A DNA stretch of 64,000 bases, from NCBI GenBank assembly GCA_041394705.1, contig JAWKHS010000023.1:1-64000 (forward strand). Reading direction: 5' to 3'. The position numbers and the translations under genes are program-made. This DNA is from Vicinamibacterales bacterium. GTDB taxonomy: Bacteria; Acidobacteriota; Vicinamibacteria; Vicinamibacterales; UBA2999. The notes below the pieces were generated by a model. It was not told where the DNA came from and searched no databases. It saw nothing but the letters and a program-made list of their open reading frames with translations. Positions within the stretch are counted from its first letter, which is position 1. Each line of letters opens with the position of its first letter. Shown here one piece after another: positions 35,142-45,483 of the stretch.

Positions 35142-36839
35142 ATGCCTGCTTCCCAGCACCAGTCTCCCAAGAGTGATATCGAGATCTCGCAGGCGGCGAC
35201 CATGACGCCGATCGCCGAGGTGGCCAAGGCGCGCCTCGGCGTCGACGCCCGGGACCTCGAGCCCTACGGCCACTACAAGGCCAAGGTCTCGATGGACTAC
35301 ATCAAGTCCCTGAAGGACCGGCCGGACGGCAAGTTGATCCTGGTGTCGGCGATTACGCCGACGCCGGCAGGCGAGGGCAAGACCACCACCACCGTCGGCC
35401 TCACCGACGCCCTGAACCAGATCGGCAAGAAGGCCATGCTGTGCCTCCGCGAGCCCTCGCTCGGGCCGTCCTTCGGCATGAAGGGCGGGGCGGCCGGCGG
35501 CGGCTACGCGCAGGTCGTGCCGATGGAGGACATCAACCTCCACTTCACCGGCGACTTCCACGCCATCACGTCCGCCAACAATCTGCTGGCGGCCATGATC
35601 GACAACCACATCTACTGGGGCAATCCGCTCGGCATCGACGTGCGCCGCGTCACGTGGCGGCGCGTCCTCGACATGAACGACCGCGCGCTCCGCCGGATCG
35701 TGAACTCCCTGGGCGGCAGCGCCAACGGCTACCCGCGCGAGGACGGCTTCGACATCACGGTGGCGTCCGAGGTCATGGCCATCTTCTGCCTGGCCTCGGA
35801 CCTCGACGACCTGCGCCGGCGTCTGGCCCGCATCATCGTCGGCTACACGCGCGACAAGAAGCCGGTGCGCGCCGCGGACCTCAAGGCGGAGGGCGCGATG
35901 ACGGCGCTCCTCAAGGACGCCCTGGCGCCGAACCTGGTCCAGACGCTGGAGGGCACCCCCGCGTTCATCCACGGCGGGCCGTTCGCGAACATCGCCCACG
36001 GCTGCAACTCGGTCCTGGCCACCACCACCGCGCTCAAGCTGGCCGACTACGTGGTGACCGAGGCCGGATTCGGGGCGGATCTGGGCGGCGAGAAGTTCCT
36101 CGACATCAAGTGCCGGAAGGCGGGCCTGTCGCCGTCGTGCGTCGTGCTCGTGGCGACGATCCGCGCGCTCAAGATGCACGGCGGCGTGAAGAAGGACGAT
36201 CTCAAGACCGAGAACCTCGCGGCGCTCGAGTCGGGGATGAGCAACCTCCGCCGCCACGTCGAGAACGTGCGGAAGTTCGGGCTGGAGCCCGTCATCTCCA
36301 TCAACCGGTTCTCGGCGGACACCCAGGCCGAGATCGACCTGGTGAAGGCCGCCTGCGCGGCCCTCGGCGTCCAGTGCCACATGGCCGACCACTGGGCGAT
36401 GGGCGGCGCCGGCGCCGTGGACGTGGCCCGCGCCGTGGCCGAGGTGTGTGACCGCGGGACGGGCCGCCTGAAGCTGCTCTATCCCGACGAGATGCCGCTC
36501 CTCGAGAAGATCCGCACGATCGCCCGCGAGATCTACGGGGCCCGGGACATCGCCGCCGAGGCGGCCGTCGTGGATCAGCTCAAGGCGTTCGAGGCGATGG
36601 GGTATGGCACGGCGCCGATCTGCGTGGCGAAGACCCAGTACAGCTTCTCGACCAATCCCGACGCGAAGGGCGCGCCGAGTGATCACACGATCAGCGTGCG
36701 CGAGGTCCGTCTCTCGGCCGGTGCGGAGTTCGTCGTCGCCATCTGCGGCGAGATCATGACGATGCCGGGCCTGCCGAAGGTGCCCGCGGCCAACGCGATC
36801 GACATCGGGCCTGATGGGAGGATCGTCGGGCTGTTCTGA
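35142..36839 (+). CDS. fhs: Formate-tetrahydrofolate ligase
   Basis: 565 residues, the standard length. It makes 10-formyl-THF from formate, THF and ATP. The P-loop is TPTPAGEGKTTTTVGL, followed by REPSLGPSFGMKGGAAGGGYAQV, the FTHFS signature, then LHFTGDFHAITSANNLL, EAGFGADLGGEKF and a conserved C-terminus (AICGEIMTMPGLPK). GAGAGGA lies before the ATG at 35142. As the last gene of the operon it would capture the formate released by the CoA-transferase and lead it into one-carbon metabolism. Confidence 0.97.
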   Translation: MPASQHQSPKSDIEISQAATMTPIAEVAKARLGVDARDLEPYGHYKAKVSMDYIKSLKDRPDGKLILVSAITPTPAGEGKTTTTVGLTDALNQIGKKAMLCLREPSLGPSFGMKGGAAGGGYAQVVPMEDINLHFTGDFHAITSANNLLAAMIDNHIYWGNPLGIDVRRVTWRRVLDMNDRALRRIVNSLGGSANGYPREDGFDITVASEVMAIFCLASDLDDLRRRLARIIVGYTRDKKPVRAADLKAEGAMTALLKDALAPNLVQTLEGTPAFIHGGPFANIAHGCNSVLATTTALKLADYVVTEAGFGADLGGEKFLDIKCRKAGLSPSCVVLVATIRALKMHGGVKKDDLKTENLAALESGMSNLRRHVENVRKFGLEPVISINRFSADTQAEIDLVKAACAALGVQCHMADHWAMGGAGAVDVARAVAEVCDRGTGRLKLLYPDEMPLLEKIRTIAREIYGARDIAAEAAVVDQLKAFEAMGYGTAPICVAKTQYSFSTNPDAKGAPSDHTISVREVRLSAGAEFVVAICGEIMTMPGLPKVPAANAIDIGPDGRIVGLF

Positions 36840-36858
36840 TCGCGCCGGTGGCAGGGAG

Positions 36859-36954
36859 GGAGCGGACGGACGAACGATCCCTTCCTCCGGCTTCGCCATC
36901 CGACGCCGTACGATCATCTCCGCCGGACGAAGGGATCATCCGTCCGCACGCTCC
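36859..36954. terminator. Long imperfect inverted repeat between convergent fhs and malate synthase genes
   Basis: Arms 36859-36891 and 36922-36954 pair over most of 33 bases (core GATCCCTTC / GAAGGGATC and GGACGGA / TCCGTCC, small bulges and a few mismatches) around a 30-base loop. The position between two gene ends suits a bidirectional terminator, but there are no T runs and the arms are unusually long. Confidence 0.55.
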
Positions 36955-36977
36955 AGTGTCGGGCCGCGATCCGGTCG

Positions 36978-38864
36978 TCAGGCGCTGAAGTCGACGTTCT
37001 CCGTCAGCCTCGTGCCGTCGGCGTGGAAGGCGCCGGCCAGGCGGCGGATGCGCGCCTGCGCCTCGGCCAGGTCCTCGTTGCCCAGGTTGACGTTCAGCAG
37101 GTCGATGTACCAGGGCAGCTTGTGCGGGTCGGTGACGTAGGCGTCCACGATGGCCCGCGCGATCGGGAGCGTCGTGGCCTTCGATCGGTCGTAGACGTCG
37201 CGGTCCGACGCGGCCTGCAGCTTCGCGTACTCCTCGGCGAGCAGCCTGGCGAAGCGCTCCGGCGTGAGCGTGTCGCCCGCCCGGAGGCCGCTGGCGGTGT
37301 CGTCGGCCGTGAACGCCGCACCCTTGTGCAGCCACTCCCACAGGATGCTCAGGCGGATCTCGCCGGTGGCCATGTCCTCCATCAGGTAGAGCACGTCCTC
37401 GTTCCCGAAGAAGTCGGCCGGCTTCAAGGCCGCCGCCTGGAGGCCCTGCCCGAACGCGTTGCCGTACTGGAGCGCGACGCTCAGCAGGTCCCGCGCGCCC
37501 GCGACCGTCCTGGGCGCGTCCTCCAGCAGTGTGAGGTTCCGCGCGTCCTCGGCGGTGTGGGTGAGCGGCGGGAACACCCGTCCGAGCTGGTTGGGCCGGC
37601 CCGTCTTCTCCCACACGGGCCGGACGATGTGCACCATCTTCCAGTGCGCGACCCACTTGCCGCTGGCGCCCTCGCGCTCCTCGCGCTCGGCACCGGCCAC
37701 CGCGCGGGCCATGCCGTTCGTCACGCCCTGCGCTCCGCCGACGGGGATGTTCGGCTCCATGCCGCCCTGCCAGAGGGCGTGGCGGCCCTGCCGGTCGGGC
37801 GTGTTCACGGCCCGGCGCACGCGATCCTCGTAGTGGCGCATGTAGCCGTAGGTCATGGTGATGGCGTCGATGTTCGGGCTCACGAACGACGGATCCCACG
37901 CCATCGCGTCGGACACGCTGTTGATGTAGTCCCAGCGTCCCGTGTTGAAGCCGACGAAGCGCGGCGCCATCGCGGCCCGGATCTCCATGAGCTGGAAGCA
38001 GGCCTCGATCTGCTCGACCAGCACGTAGGTCTTGACCGCGCCGTCGGGCAGGCCCAGGTGCCCCTCGAGCGCGCTGAGCAGGTCGTGCCACAGGGCCGCT
38101 TCCTCGGCGGTCTGGATCTTCGGGAGGTACAGGACCAGCGACGCCCCCGCCGAGCGCAGCGCGGCGTGGTTGAGCACGACGTACAGCACCGTGTCCACGA
38201 TCGACGCCGAGAATCTGCGGCCATCGGCCCACCGCACGTGCCGGTCGTCCAGGTGCAGCCCGCGCGGGCGGAAGATCCGGGTCGTGACGTCCAGCTGGCG
38301 GCGCCAGTCGGGCACCGTCTCCCGGCCGAAGAAGCCGCGGGCCCAGGCGTTCATCTCCGACGCCACCGACTCGGCGACGGTCAGGAACAGCGGGTCCCGG
38401 CCGATCGCCAGCCGCAGGTTGCGCTGGTTGTCGAGCGACATCGAGGCCACCTGGCCCAGGGCGTCCTCGCCGTCGAACATCCAGCCGTCGGCCCCCGACA
38501 GGAGCGCGTACGCCGCGTTGCGCAGGCTCGTCTCGATCGGCGTGCGCGGGCGAGCGGCCGGTCCCGTCCCCTGGATCCACTGCCGTTCCAGGTCGTGGGG
38601 GATCGCGCAGCCGTCGAACTGCCCGTCGCGGGCTTCTCGGACCGTCAGGCGCGTGCGCGGAATGGTGGCGCCCGGATCGAGGAAGGCGAGGGGCTCCCGG
38701 TGGCGGGCGCGGGCGGCCCGGCGTTCCACGCGGGCGCGCATGACCGCCGCGCGGTCGTCGTCGAGCGGCGCCAGCGCGGCCAGCGCGGCGAGGACGCCTG
38801 GCGTGAAGACATCGGCGTACTCGCGCTCGAGCCCGCCACGAAACTGGAGTCCTGGAACCGGCAC
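36978..38864 (-). CDS. Malate synthase
   Basis: 628 residues from GTG 38864. It follows malate synthase A: the TIM-barrel core has FDGEDALGQ, RPRGLHLDDRHV, LVLYLPKIQTAEEAALW, GAVKTYVLVEQIEACFQ, and the family signature GFNTGRWDYI. The C-terminal clamp has GKWVAHWKMV and YLMEDMATGEIRLSILWEWLHKGA. It condenses glyoxylate with acetyl-CoA to malate. It is about 100 residues longer than E. coli AceB, mostly in the N-terminus and middle. No isocitrate lyase gene is nearby; the glyoxylate could come from other routes, and the convergent formyl-CoA operon is a suggestive but unproven link. The start is the only nearby start codon that gives a full N-terminus. Confidence 0.88.
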   Translation of the reverse strand: MPVPGLQFRGGLEREYADVFTPGVLAALAALAPLDDDRAAVMRARVERRAARARHREPLAFLDPGATIPRTRLTVREARDGQFDGCAIPHDLERQWIQGTGPAARPRTPIETSLRNAAYALLSGADGWMFDGEDALGQVASMSLDNQRNLRLAIGRDPLFLTVAESVASEMNAWARGFFGRETVPDWRRQLDVTTRIFRPRGLHLDDRHVRWADGRRFSASIVDTVLYVVLNHAALRSAGASLVLYLPKIQTAEEAALWHDLLSALEGHLGLPDGAVKTYVLVEQIEACFQLMEIRAAMAPRFVGFNTGRWDYINSVSDAMAWDPSFVSPNIDAITMTYGYMRHYEDRVRRAVNTPDRQGRHALWQGGMEPNIPVGGAQGVTNGMARAVAGAEREEREGASGKWVAHWKMVHIVRPVWEKTGRPNQLGRVFPPLTHTAEDARNLTLLEDAPRTVAGARDLLSVALQYGNAFGQGLQAAALKPADFFGNEDVLYLMEDMATGEIRLSILWEWLHKGAAFTADDTASGLRAGDTLTPERFARLLAEEYAKLQAASDRDVYDRSKATTLPIARAIVDAYVTDPHKLPWYIDLLNVNLGNEDLAEAQARIRRLAGAFHADGTRLTENVDFSA

Positions 38865-38907
38865 GACGCGAGAGTCTATCAGGCCCGCGCGGCGCGCCGT
38901 CGCCCCG

Positions 38908-39924
<1,017 letters not shown>

Positions 39925-39970
39925 GATCCGGGGGCTGCCCCGATTGTGGCACACTGACGCGCGACCGCCG

Positions 39971-41074
39971 ATGCGCCTGCGCTCGCTCGACGTCTTCCGC
40001 GGCCTGACGATGGCCGCCATGGTGATCGTGAACAACCCTGGCGACTGGGACACCGTCTACTGGCCGCTGCTGCACGCCGAGTGGAACGGCTGGACGCCCA
40101 CCGACCTCGTGTTCCCGTTCTTCCTCTTCATCGTCGGCGTGGCCATGGCCCAGTCCGATCCGGCCAGGCACCGCCCGGGTGCCGTGCTCCGACGCGGGGC
40201 GGCCCTCATCGGCGCCGGCCTGCTGCTGGCGGGCTTTCCCTTCTTCACGCCCGCCCGCTGGCGCCTGCCCGGCGTGCTCCAGCGGATCGGCCTCTGCTAC
40301 ATGGCCGCCGCCGTCGTGTGGCGCGCGATCGAACATCCGGGCGACCGGCTGGCGACGCTGCGACGCGCGCTCGTCGCCGCCGCGGTGTGTCTCCTGGCCT
40401 ACTGGGCGCTCCTCGCCCTGGTGCCGCCGCCGGGCGGCACGGCCGGAGATCTCAGCGCCGAAGGCAACCTGGGCGCCTGGGTGGACCGGGCCGTCTTTGG
40501 TACGCACCTGTGGCGCGCCCGGTGGGACCCCGAGGGCCTGTTGAGCTCGCTGCCGGCGGTGGGGACGACGCTCCTCGGGCTCGCGGCCGGTCTCTGGATC
40601 GCCCACGGACGTCCGGTCTGCAGGGCGCCCGGTCTCATCTGGACGGGGGCCGCGGCGGCCGTGGTGGGTGGGACCTGGGGCCAGGTCCTGCCGATCAACA
40701 AGTCGCTGTGGACGAGTTCGTACGCGCTCTTCACCGCGGGCCTCGCCGCGGTGGTCCTCGGGCTCTTGCACAGGCGGCTCGACGACGGCCGCTCCTCGCC
40801 GGCTCTCGACGCCGCGAGCGAGCCGTTCGTCGCGCTGGGGCGCAACGCGCTCCTCCTGTTCGTCGTGTCCGGCCTCGTCGCGAAATCGCTGATCCTCTGG
40901 AAGGTCGACAGTGCGGGCGCGCCGATCTCGCTGCAGCGCTGGCTCTACGTCACGGCGTTCCAACCGCTGGCGGCGCCGAAGGTGGCGTCGCTGCTCTTCG
41001 CGGCCGCCAACCTGGCCGGGCTGTACGCCCTGCTCGCGTGGCTCCACCGGCGCCGCTGGTACTGGAGTGTGTAG
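39971..41074 (+). CDS. DUF5009/heparan-alpha-glucosaminide N-acetyltransferase-like membrane protein
   Basis: 367 residues with about ten membrane helices. The opening RLRSLDVFRGLTMAAMVIVNNPG is the hallmark of the acyltransferase-like family that includes lysosomal HGSNAT, followed by WPLLHAEWNGWTPTDLVFPFFLFIVG, which carries the conserved His and Asp. The bacterial proteins probably move acetyl groups across the membrane onto sugars, but this is not proven. The ATG at 39971 lies 46 bases from the divergent moaA start. The FAD oxidoreductase gene starts 3 bases after its stop, so the two are likely one operon. Confidence 0.85.
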   Translation: MRLRSLDVFRGLTMAAMVIVNNPGDWDTVYWPLLHAEWNGWTPTDLVFPFFLFIVGVAMAQSDPARHRPGAVLRRGAALIGAGLLLAGFPFFTPARWRLPGVLQRIGLCYMAAAVVWRAIEHPGDRLATLRRALVAAAVCLLAYWALLALVPPPGGTAGDLSAEGNLGAWVDRAVFGTHLWRARWDPEGLLSSLPAVGTTLLGLAAGLWIAHGRPVCRAPGLIWTGAAAAVVGGTWGQVLPINKSLWTSSYALFTAGLAAVVLGLLHRRLDDGRSSPALDAASEPFVALGRNALLLFVVSGLVAKSLILWKVDSAGAPISLQRWLYVTAFQPLAAPKVASLLFAAANLAGLYALLAWLHRRRWYWSV

Positions 41075-41077
41075 TCG

Positions 41078-42223
41078 ATGGGGAAACGGTCGGTCGTCGT
41101 CGTGGGGGCGGGAGTGTTCGGCGCCTGGAGCGCGCTCAGGCTGGCGCGCGACGGCTGGCGCGTCACGATGGTGGACGCCTATGGGCCCGCCAACGGGCGC
41201 GGCAGCTCGTCGGATCATTCCCGCGTCATCCGGGCCGGGTACGGGGCGCTCGACATCTACACGCGATGGGCGACCGACGCCCTCGCCGACTGGCAGTGGC
41301 TGTCGAAGAAGGCGGGGGAGTCCCTCGTCGTCGAGTGCGGGGCGCTGTTCCTGGGCGGGCCGGGCGAAGCGCACCTGGACGACACGGCGCGGACGCTGGC
41401 CGCCTGCGGCGTGACCCACGAGCGCCTCACGGCTGCCGAGGTGGCGAGCCGCTTTCCGCAGATTGGCGTCATCGGGCTGGGCGACGCGCTCTTCGAACCG
41501 CGCGGCGGCGCGATTCGCGCGCGGCGCGCCGTCGCCGCCGCGGTGGCCGCAGCCCAGGCCTACGGCGCGGAGTACCGGCAGGCGCGCGTGGCGCCTCCCG
41601 ACGAGGCCTCGACGGAACCCGTCGTTCGGCTCGAGGGCGGGCCGGTGCTGGAGGCGGATCAGTACGTCTTCGCCTGTGGACCCTGGCTGGGCCGGGTCCT
41701 GCCCTCCGCGGTGGGCGATCGGATCCGTCCGACCCGCCAGGAGGTGCTCTATTTCGGCGTGCCGGCCGGCGACGGCCGGTTCGCGGCCGAGCGGCTCCCG
41801 GCGTGGATCGACTTCGCAGCCGGCCTGTACGGCGTCCCGGACATCGACGCCCACGGCTTCAAGGTGGGCCTCGACCAACACGGACCGCCGATCGATCCCG
41901 ACGGCGACGATCGCCTCGTCGGGGCTGACACGCTGCCGCGCGTGCGCGACTTCTTCGCCCGGCGCTTTCCCGCGCTGATGACGGCTCCGCTCGTCGATGC
42001 CCGCGTCTGCCAGTACGAGAACTCGGCCACGGGGGACTTCCTGATCGACCGGCATCCCGCGTGGGCCAACGTGTGGGTGGTGGGCGGCGGGTCCGGGCAC
42101 GGATTCAAGCACGCCCCGTCGGTGGGCCGTGCCGTGGCCGACCTCCTGGGGGCGCGGCTCGAACCCGACCCGCGGTTCTCGCTGGCGGGCGCCGGGACCG
42201 CCGCAGCCCGCGCCGTCTACTGA
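41078..42223 (+). CDS. Sarcosine oxidase-like FAD-dependent amine oxidase
   Basis: 381 residues. The FAD dinucleotide motif is VVVGAGVFGAWSALRLA, then SSSDHSRVIRAGYG, ending with WVVGGGSGHGFKHAPSVG as in monomeric sarcosine oxidase. The Cys near residue 311 in VCQYENSATGDFLID aligns with the Cys that binds FAD covalently in that family. It would oxidise an N-methyl or other secondary amino acid to produce H2O2 and an aldehyde or imine. It follows the acyltransferase-like gene by 3 bases. The real substrate is unknown. Confidence 0.87.
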   Translation: MGKRSVVVVGAGVFGAWSALRLARDGWRVTMVDAYGPANGRGSSSDHSRVIRAGYGALDIYTRWATDALADWQWLSKKAGESLVVECGALFLGGPGEAHLDDTARTLAACGVTHERLTAAEVASRFPQIGVIGLGDALFEPRGGAIRARRAVAAAVAAAQAYGAEYRQARVAPPDEASTEPVVRLEGGPVLEADQYVFACGPWLGRVLPSAVGDRIRPTRQEVLYFGVPAGDGRFAAERLPAWIDFAAGLYGVPDIDAHGFKVGLDQHGPPIDPDGDDRLVGADTLPRVRDFFARRFPALMTAPLVDARVCQYENSATGDFLIDRHPAWANVWVVGGGSGHGFKHAPSVGRAVADLLGARLEPDPRFSLAGAGTAAARAVY

Positions 42224-42256
42224 CGCCGGCCGGCGCCGTACGGTCTCCGGACCCGC

Positions 42257-45070
42257 CTACGGCGTGGCCCGCTGGCGGGCCAGCAGATCGAGGATCTGGC
42301 CCAGGCGGCCGATCTCGGTGCCGTAGCGCGCCCAGTCGCCCGCGCGCTGGGCATCGAGGGCCCTGAGGTAGGTCGCGTGCGCCTCGGCCGCGAGCTGCGG
42401 CGGCGGGAGCGCGGCAATGGCCTCGGGCAATGGCGGCAGGGCAGGAGACCCGGAGACGGAGGGCGGCGCGGCCGGGCCGGGCGCCTCGGCGGGGGCGGCG
42501 CCTGCGCCGGGCGCCGCGACGCCGGTATCGGGAGCCAGGGCCGCGTCGCGGGCCTGCGCGCGACGCGCGCGCACGGCGTCGGGCGAGAACAGCCGCGCCA
42601 GCGCCGCATCCAGCGTGCGCTCCATGACGATCGAGTTCTGGTAGGCGGCGATGACGCGCGTGAGCTCGGGGATGCGCCCCTGCTGCGCCCGCAGGTAGAG
42701 CGGGCGCACGTAGAGCAGCGACTCCTCGATGGGGATCACCATCAGCGTGCCCTGGATCACCTCGGAGCCCTGCTGGTTCCACAACGTGATCTGGGGCGAG
42801 ATGACCTGGTCCTGGTTGATGCGCGCGACCACCTGCCGGGGCCCGAAGACGACTTTCTGCTTCGGGAACTCGAACGACATGAGCTGCCCGTAGTGCGCGC
42901 CGTCGGAACGGGCGACCAGCCACGACGCGAGGTTGTCGCGCCGGCGCGGCGTGAAGGGCAGCATCTGGATGAACTCCGCCTGCGACTCCCCCGGCAGCTT
43001 CATGATCGTGTAGTAGGGGGACATCCGCACGGCCTGTCCCGACGTCTCCAGGGTCGGCACCTCCCACTGGTCCTCGCGGTTGTAGAACACGGCCGCGCTC
43101 GTCATGTGGTACGTGGAGTACACGGCCGCCTGGATCGCGAAGATGCCCTCCGGATACCGGACGTGCGAGCGCAGGCCCGCGGGCATGGCGTCGAGCGGCT
43201 TCAGGAGCGAGGGGAAGGCCCGGGCGTAGGCCTGGATGATCGGGTCGTCCGGCGCGGCGAGATAGAAGTCGGTCGTCCCCTGGTAGGCGTCCACCACCAC
43301 CTTCACCGAGTTGCGGATGTAGCTGACGCCCGGCGCGGCCTCGTTCGCGTAGGGATAGCGGCCGGTGACGGTGTACGCGTCGAGCATCCAGAACAGCCGG
43401 CCCTCCGACACGACGAGATACGGGTCGGTGTCGAAGACCAGGAACGGCGCGATCTTCTCCGCGCGCAGCTTCACCTGGCGGTCGAACATCAGCCGGCTCT
43501 CCGGCGTGATGTCGTCGCTGAGCAGGATCTGGTAGGCGCGGAACCTGAGGGCGAAGGCCACCTTCTTGGCGAAGGAGTCGAGGACGATGCCGCCGGTGCC
43601 GTCGTAGGTCGAGAAGACGTTGTCGTCGCCCTTCGGGTAGTGGAACTCACGCGCCCGCGTGCGGACGATCGCGTACTCGTTCGAGAGCTCGCCGTAGTAC
43701 AGGCTCGGCTCGGTGACGGGGATGGCCACGGTCGAGACCGGGGGCAGGTCCCGGATGAACAGCACGGGCAGGCCCTCGGCCGTCACCTGGTTCACGGGCC
43801 CCAGCGTCAGGCCGTGGCCGTGCGTGAAGGTCAGTCGCTCGTTGATCCACGTGCGGTTGGGCAGGGCGCCGGGATTCAGCTCGCGCGCCGACAGCATCAC
43901 CTGCCGCAGCTGGCCGTCGAGGACGTAGCGGTCGTTGTCCACCGCCGTGAAGTCGTAGTACGTGCGAATCTCCTGGATCTGGCCGAACGTCTCCAGCAGG
44001 GGCTGGTGATCCCAGAGCCGCACGTTGTCGAGGGTGGCCCGGTTCTTCTCGATGTCCGCCCGCGTGAGCTCGGCGTCGCCCGTGAGGGGCCGGGACCCGA
44101 TGGCGTCCAGCGCGAAGGCGCGGCGCGTGGCCTCGATGTTGTGCTGGATGTACGGGGACTCGCGCACCTGCTCGTTCGGCGTCACGACGAAGCGCTGGAT
44201 GCCGCCGGCGTAGACCTGGCCCGCCAGGGCCGTGACCGCGTAGACGCCGACGGCCGCCGCGGCCAGCACGGGCTGTCCGCGCAGCGCCCAGGCGGCGGCG
44301 AGGCCGGCGCCGGCCAGCGCGGCGCCCGTTTCGGCGAGCGCGAAGGGCATCCGCGCATGGACGTCGGTATAGCCCGCGCCCCGGATGATGCCGGTCGGCG
44401 TGAGGAGCGTCCGGGGCCGATCCATCCAGGCGCCCGCCGCCAGGAGCACGAGGAACGCGGCGCCGAGGAGACCCAGGTGACGCCGCGCGCGCGCGGCCAG
44501 GCGGACCCCGAAGGGCGTGAGGGCCAACTGCCCGCCGAGCAGGTACAGCGCGCCGGCGCCGGCCGCGGCCAGCCCCACCTGCGCGAGCGCGAACGAACGC
44601 GCGAGCTCGAGCATCGGCAGCGTGAAGACGTAGAACGACACGTCGAGGCCGAGGATCGGGTCCGTGGATCCGAAGGCACCGGCATGACGCCAGCCGAGAT
44701 ACTCCTTCCAGGCGGACGCCGCGTAGAGCCCGGCCAGGATGGCGGCGCCCGCGGCCACGAACGTGCCGAGGGTCTGGACCTCCCGCCTTGCCGGCAGCGC
44801 AATCGTGAGGCCTTCCGGCGTCGAGACCGTCTGCGACTCCATCGGGAGCGTCCGGGCCGCGAGGCGCACGTTGAGCGTCAGCCACGCCAGCGACGCCAGG
44901 ACGGCCACGCCGCCGAGCGTGGCCTGGGCGCCGAGAATCGTGGAGTAGGTGGCCTGCTGGCCCACCTCGCCGAACCACCACCAGTCGGTGACCAGTTCCA
45001 CGGCGTTCGGCAGCACGAACGCGACGACGGCCAGCGCGGCGAGCGCCGCGACGCGCAGAGGGGAGCGCAT
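42257..45070 (-). CDS. UPF0182 family large membrane protein
   Basis: 937 residues. Seven or so membrane helices lie in the first 290 residues (ALAVVAFVLPNAVELVTDWWWFGEVGQ is the typical opening), followed by a large extracytoplasmic domain with YVVTP-like QRFVVTPNEQVRESPYIQHNI, RTYYDFTAVDNDRYVLDG, and ISPQITLWNQQGSEVI. The last ~130 residues are Ala/Pro-rich and then helical. The family is widespread and has no known function. The start MRSPLRVAAL at 45070 is the first sensible ATG; 255 in-frame residues upstream run antisense to real genes. It is 14 bases downstream of the S4-domain gene. Confidence 0.9.
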   Translation of the reverse strand: MRSPLRVAALAALAVVAFVLPNAVELVTDWWWFGEVGQQATYSTILGAQATLGGVAVLASLAWLTLNVRLAARTLPMESQTVSTPEGLTIALPARREVQTLGTFVAAGAAILAGLYAASAWKEYLGWRHAGAFGSTDPILGLDVSFYVFTLPMLELARSFALAQVGLAAAGAGALYLLGGQLALTPFGVRLAARARRHLGLLGAAFLVLLAAGAWMDRPRTLLTPTGIIRGAGYTDVHARMPFALAETGAALAGAGLAAAWALRGQPVLAAAAVGVYAVTALAGQVYAGGIQRFVVTPNEQVRESPYIQHNIEATRRAFALDAIGSRPLTGDAELTRADIEKNRATLDNVRLWDHQPLLETFGQIQEIRTYYDFTAVDNDRYVLDGQLRQVMLSARELNPGALPNRTWINERLTFTHGHGLTLGPVNQVTAEGLPVLFIRDLPPVSTVAIPVTEPSLYYGELSNEYAIVRTRAREFHYPKGDDNVFSTYDGTGGIVLDSFAKKVAFALRFRAYQILLSDDITPESRLMFDRQVKLRAEKIAPFLVFDTDPYLVVSEGRLFWMLDAYTVTGRYPYANEAAPGVSYIRNSVKVVVDAYQGTTDFYLAAPDDPIIQAYARAFPSLLKPLDAMPAGLRSHVRYPEGIFAIQAAVYSTYHMTSAAVFYNREDQWEVPTLETSGQAVRMSPYYTIMKLPGESQAEFIQMLPFTPRRRDNLASWLVARSDGAHYGQLMSFEFPKQKVVFGPRQVVARINQDQVISPQITLWNQQGSEVIQGTLMVIPIEESLLYVRPLYLRAQQGRIPELTRVIAAYQNSIVMERTLDAALARLFSPDAVRARRAQARDAALAPDTGVAAPGAGAAPAEAPGPAAPPSVSGSPALPPLPEAIAALPPPQLAAEAHATYLRALDAQRAGDWARYGTEIGRLGQILDLLARQRATP

Positions 45071-45084
45071 GGGATCGCTCCAGT

Positions 45085-45483
45085 CTACGCGCCTTTGAGC
45101 CCGCGCAGGAGACGTCGGTCGCGCTTGTCGGGCCGGCGCTTGGGCGCCACCGTCGCGCGGAACACACGCTCGAGCCGCCGGCGCGCCAGCTCGTCCTCGG
45201 TCGGCGGCGGCGTCTGGTCCTCGTACAGCGCTCTCGCCTCTGCCTTGGCGACGTGACGGTCGGCGAGCGCGATGATGACGAGGGTCTGCGTGCGGCCGAG
45301 CGGACGGTCGATCACCAGGCGGTCGCCGGGCGCGAGCCCGCGGTGCGGCTTCGCCTGCACGCCGTTCACCCGGACCTGGCCGTTGCGGCACGCCTTCTGG
45401 GCCTCCGAGCGGGTCCGGAACAGGCACGCCACGTCGAGCCACACGTCGAGGCGGACGGTGGCGGGCGGCGCGGGCGAGGACAT
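45085..45483 (-). CDS. S4-domain RNA-binding protein (Hsp15/HslR-like)
   Basis: 132 residues. The S4 domain (about 8-70) has VRLDVWLDVACLFRTRSEAQKACRNGQVRVNG and DRLVIDRP; the tail is rich in Arg and Lys (RRRLERVFRATVAPKRRPDKRDRR). Hsp15 in E. coli binds 50S subunits that carry stalled nascent chains and helps recycle them. The length and architecture fit. It is transcribed towards UPF0182 and diverges from ilvD. Confidence 0.88.
   Translation of the reverse strand: MSSPAPPATVRLDVWLDVACLFRTRSEAQKACRNGQVRVNGVQAKPHRGLAPGDRLVIDRPLGRTQTLVIIALADRHVAKAEARALYEDQTPPPTEDELARRRLERVFRATVAPKRRPDKRDRRLLRGLKGA

Noticed and set aside
39930..39970. TGGCACA string between moaA and the acyltransferase-like gene as a sigma-54 promoter
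   Set aside because: There is no TTG block at the right distance downstream on either strand.
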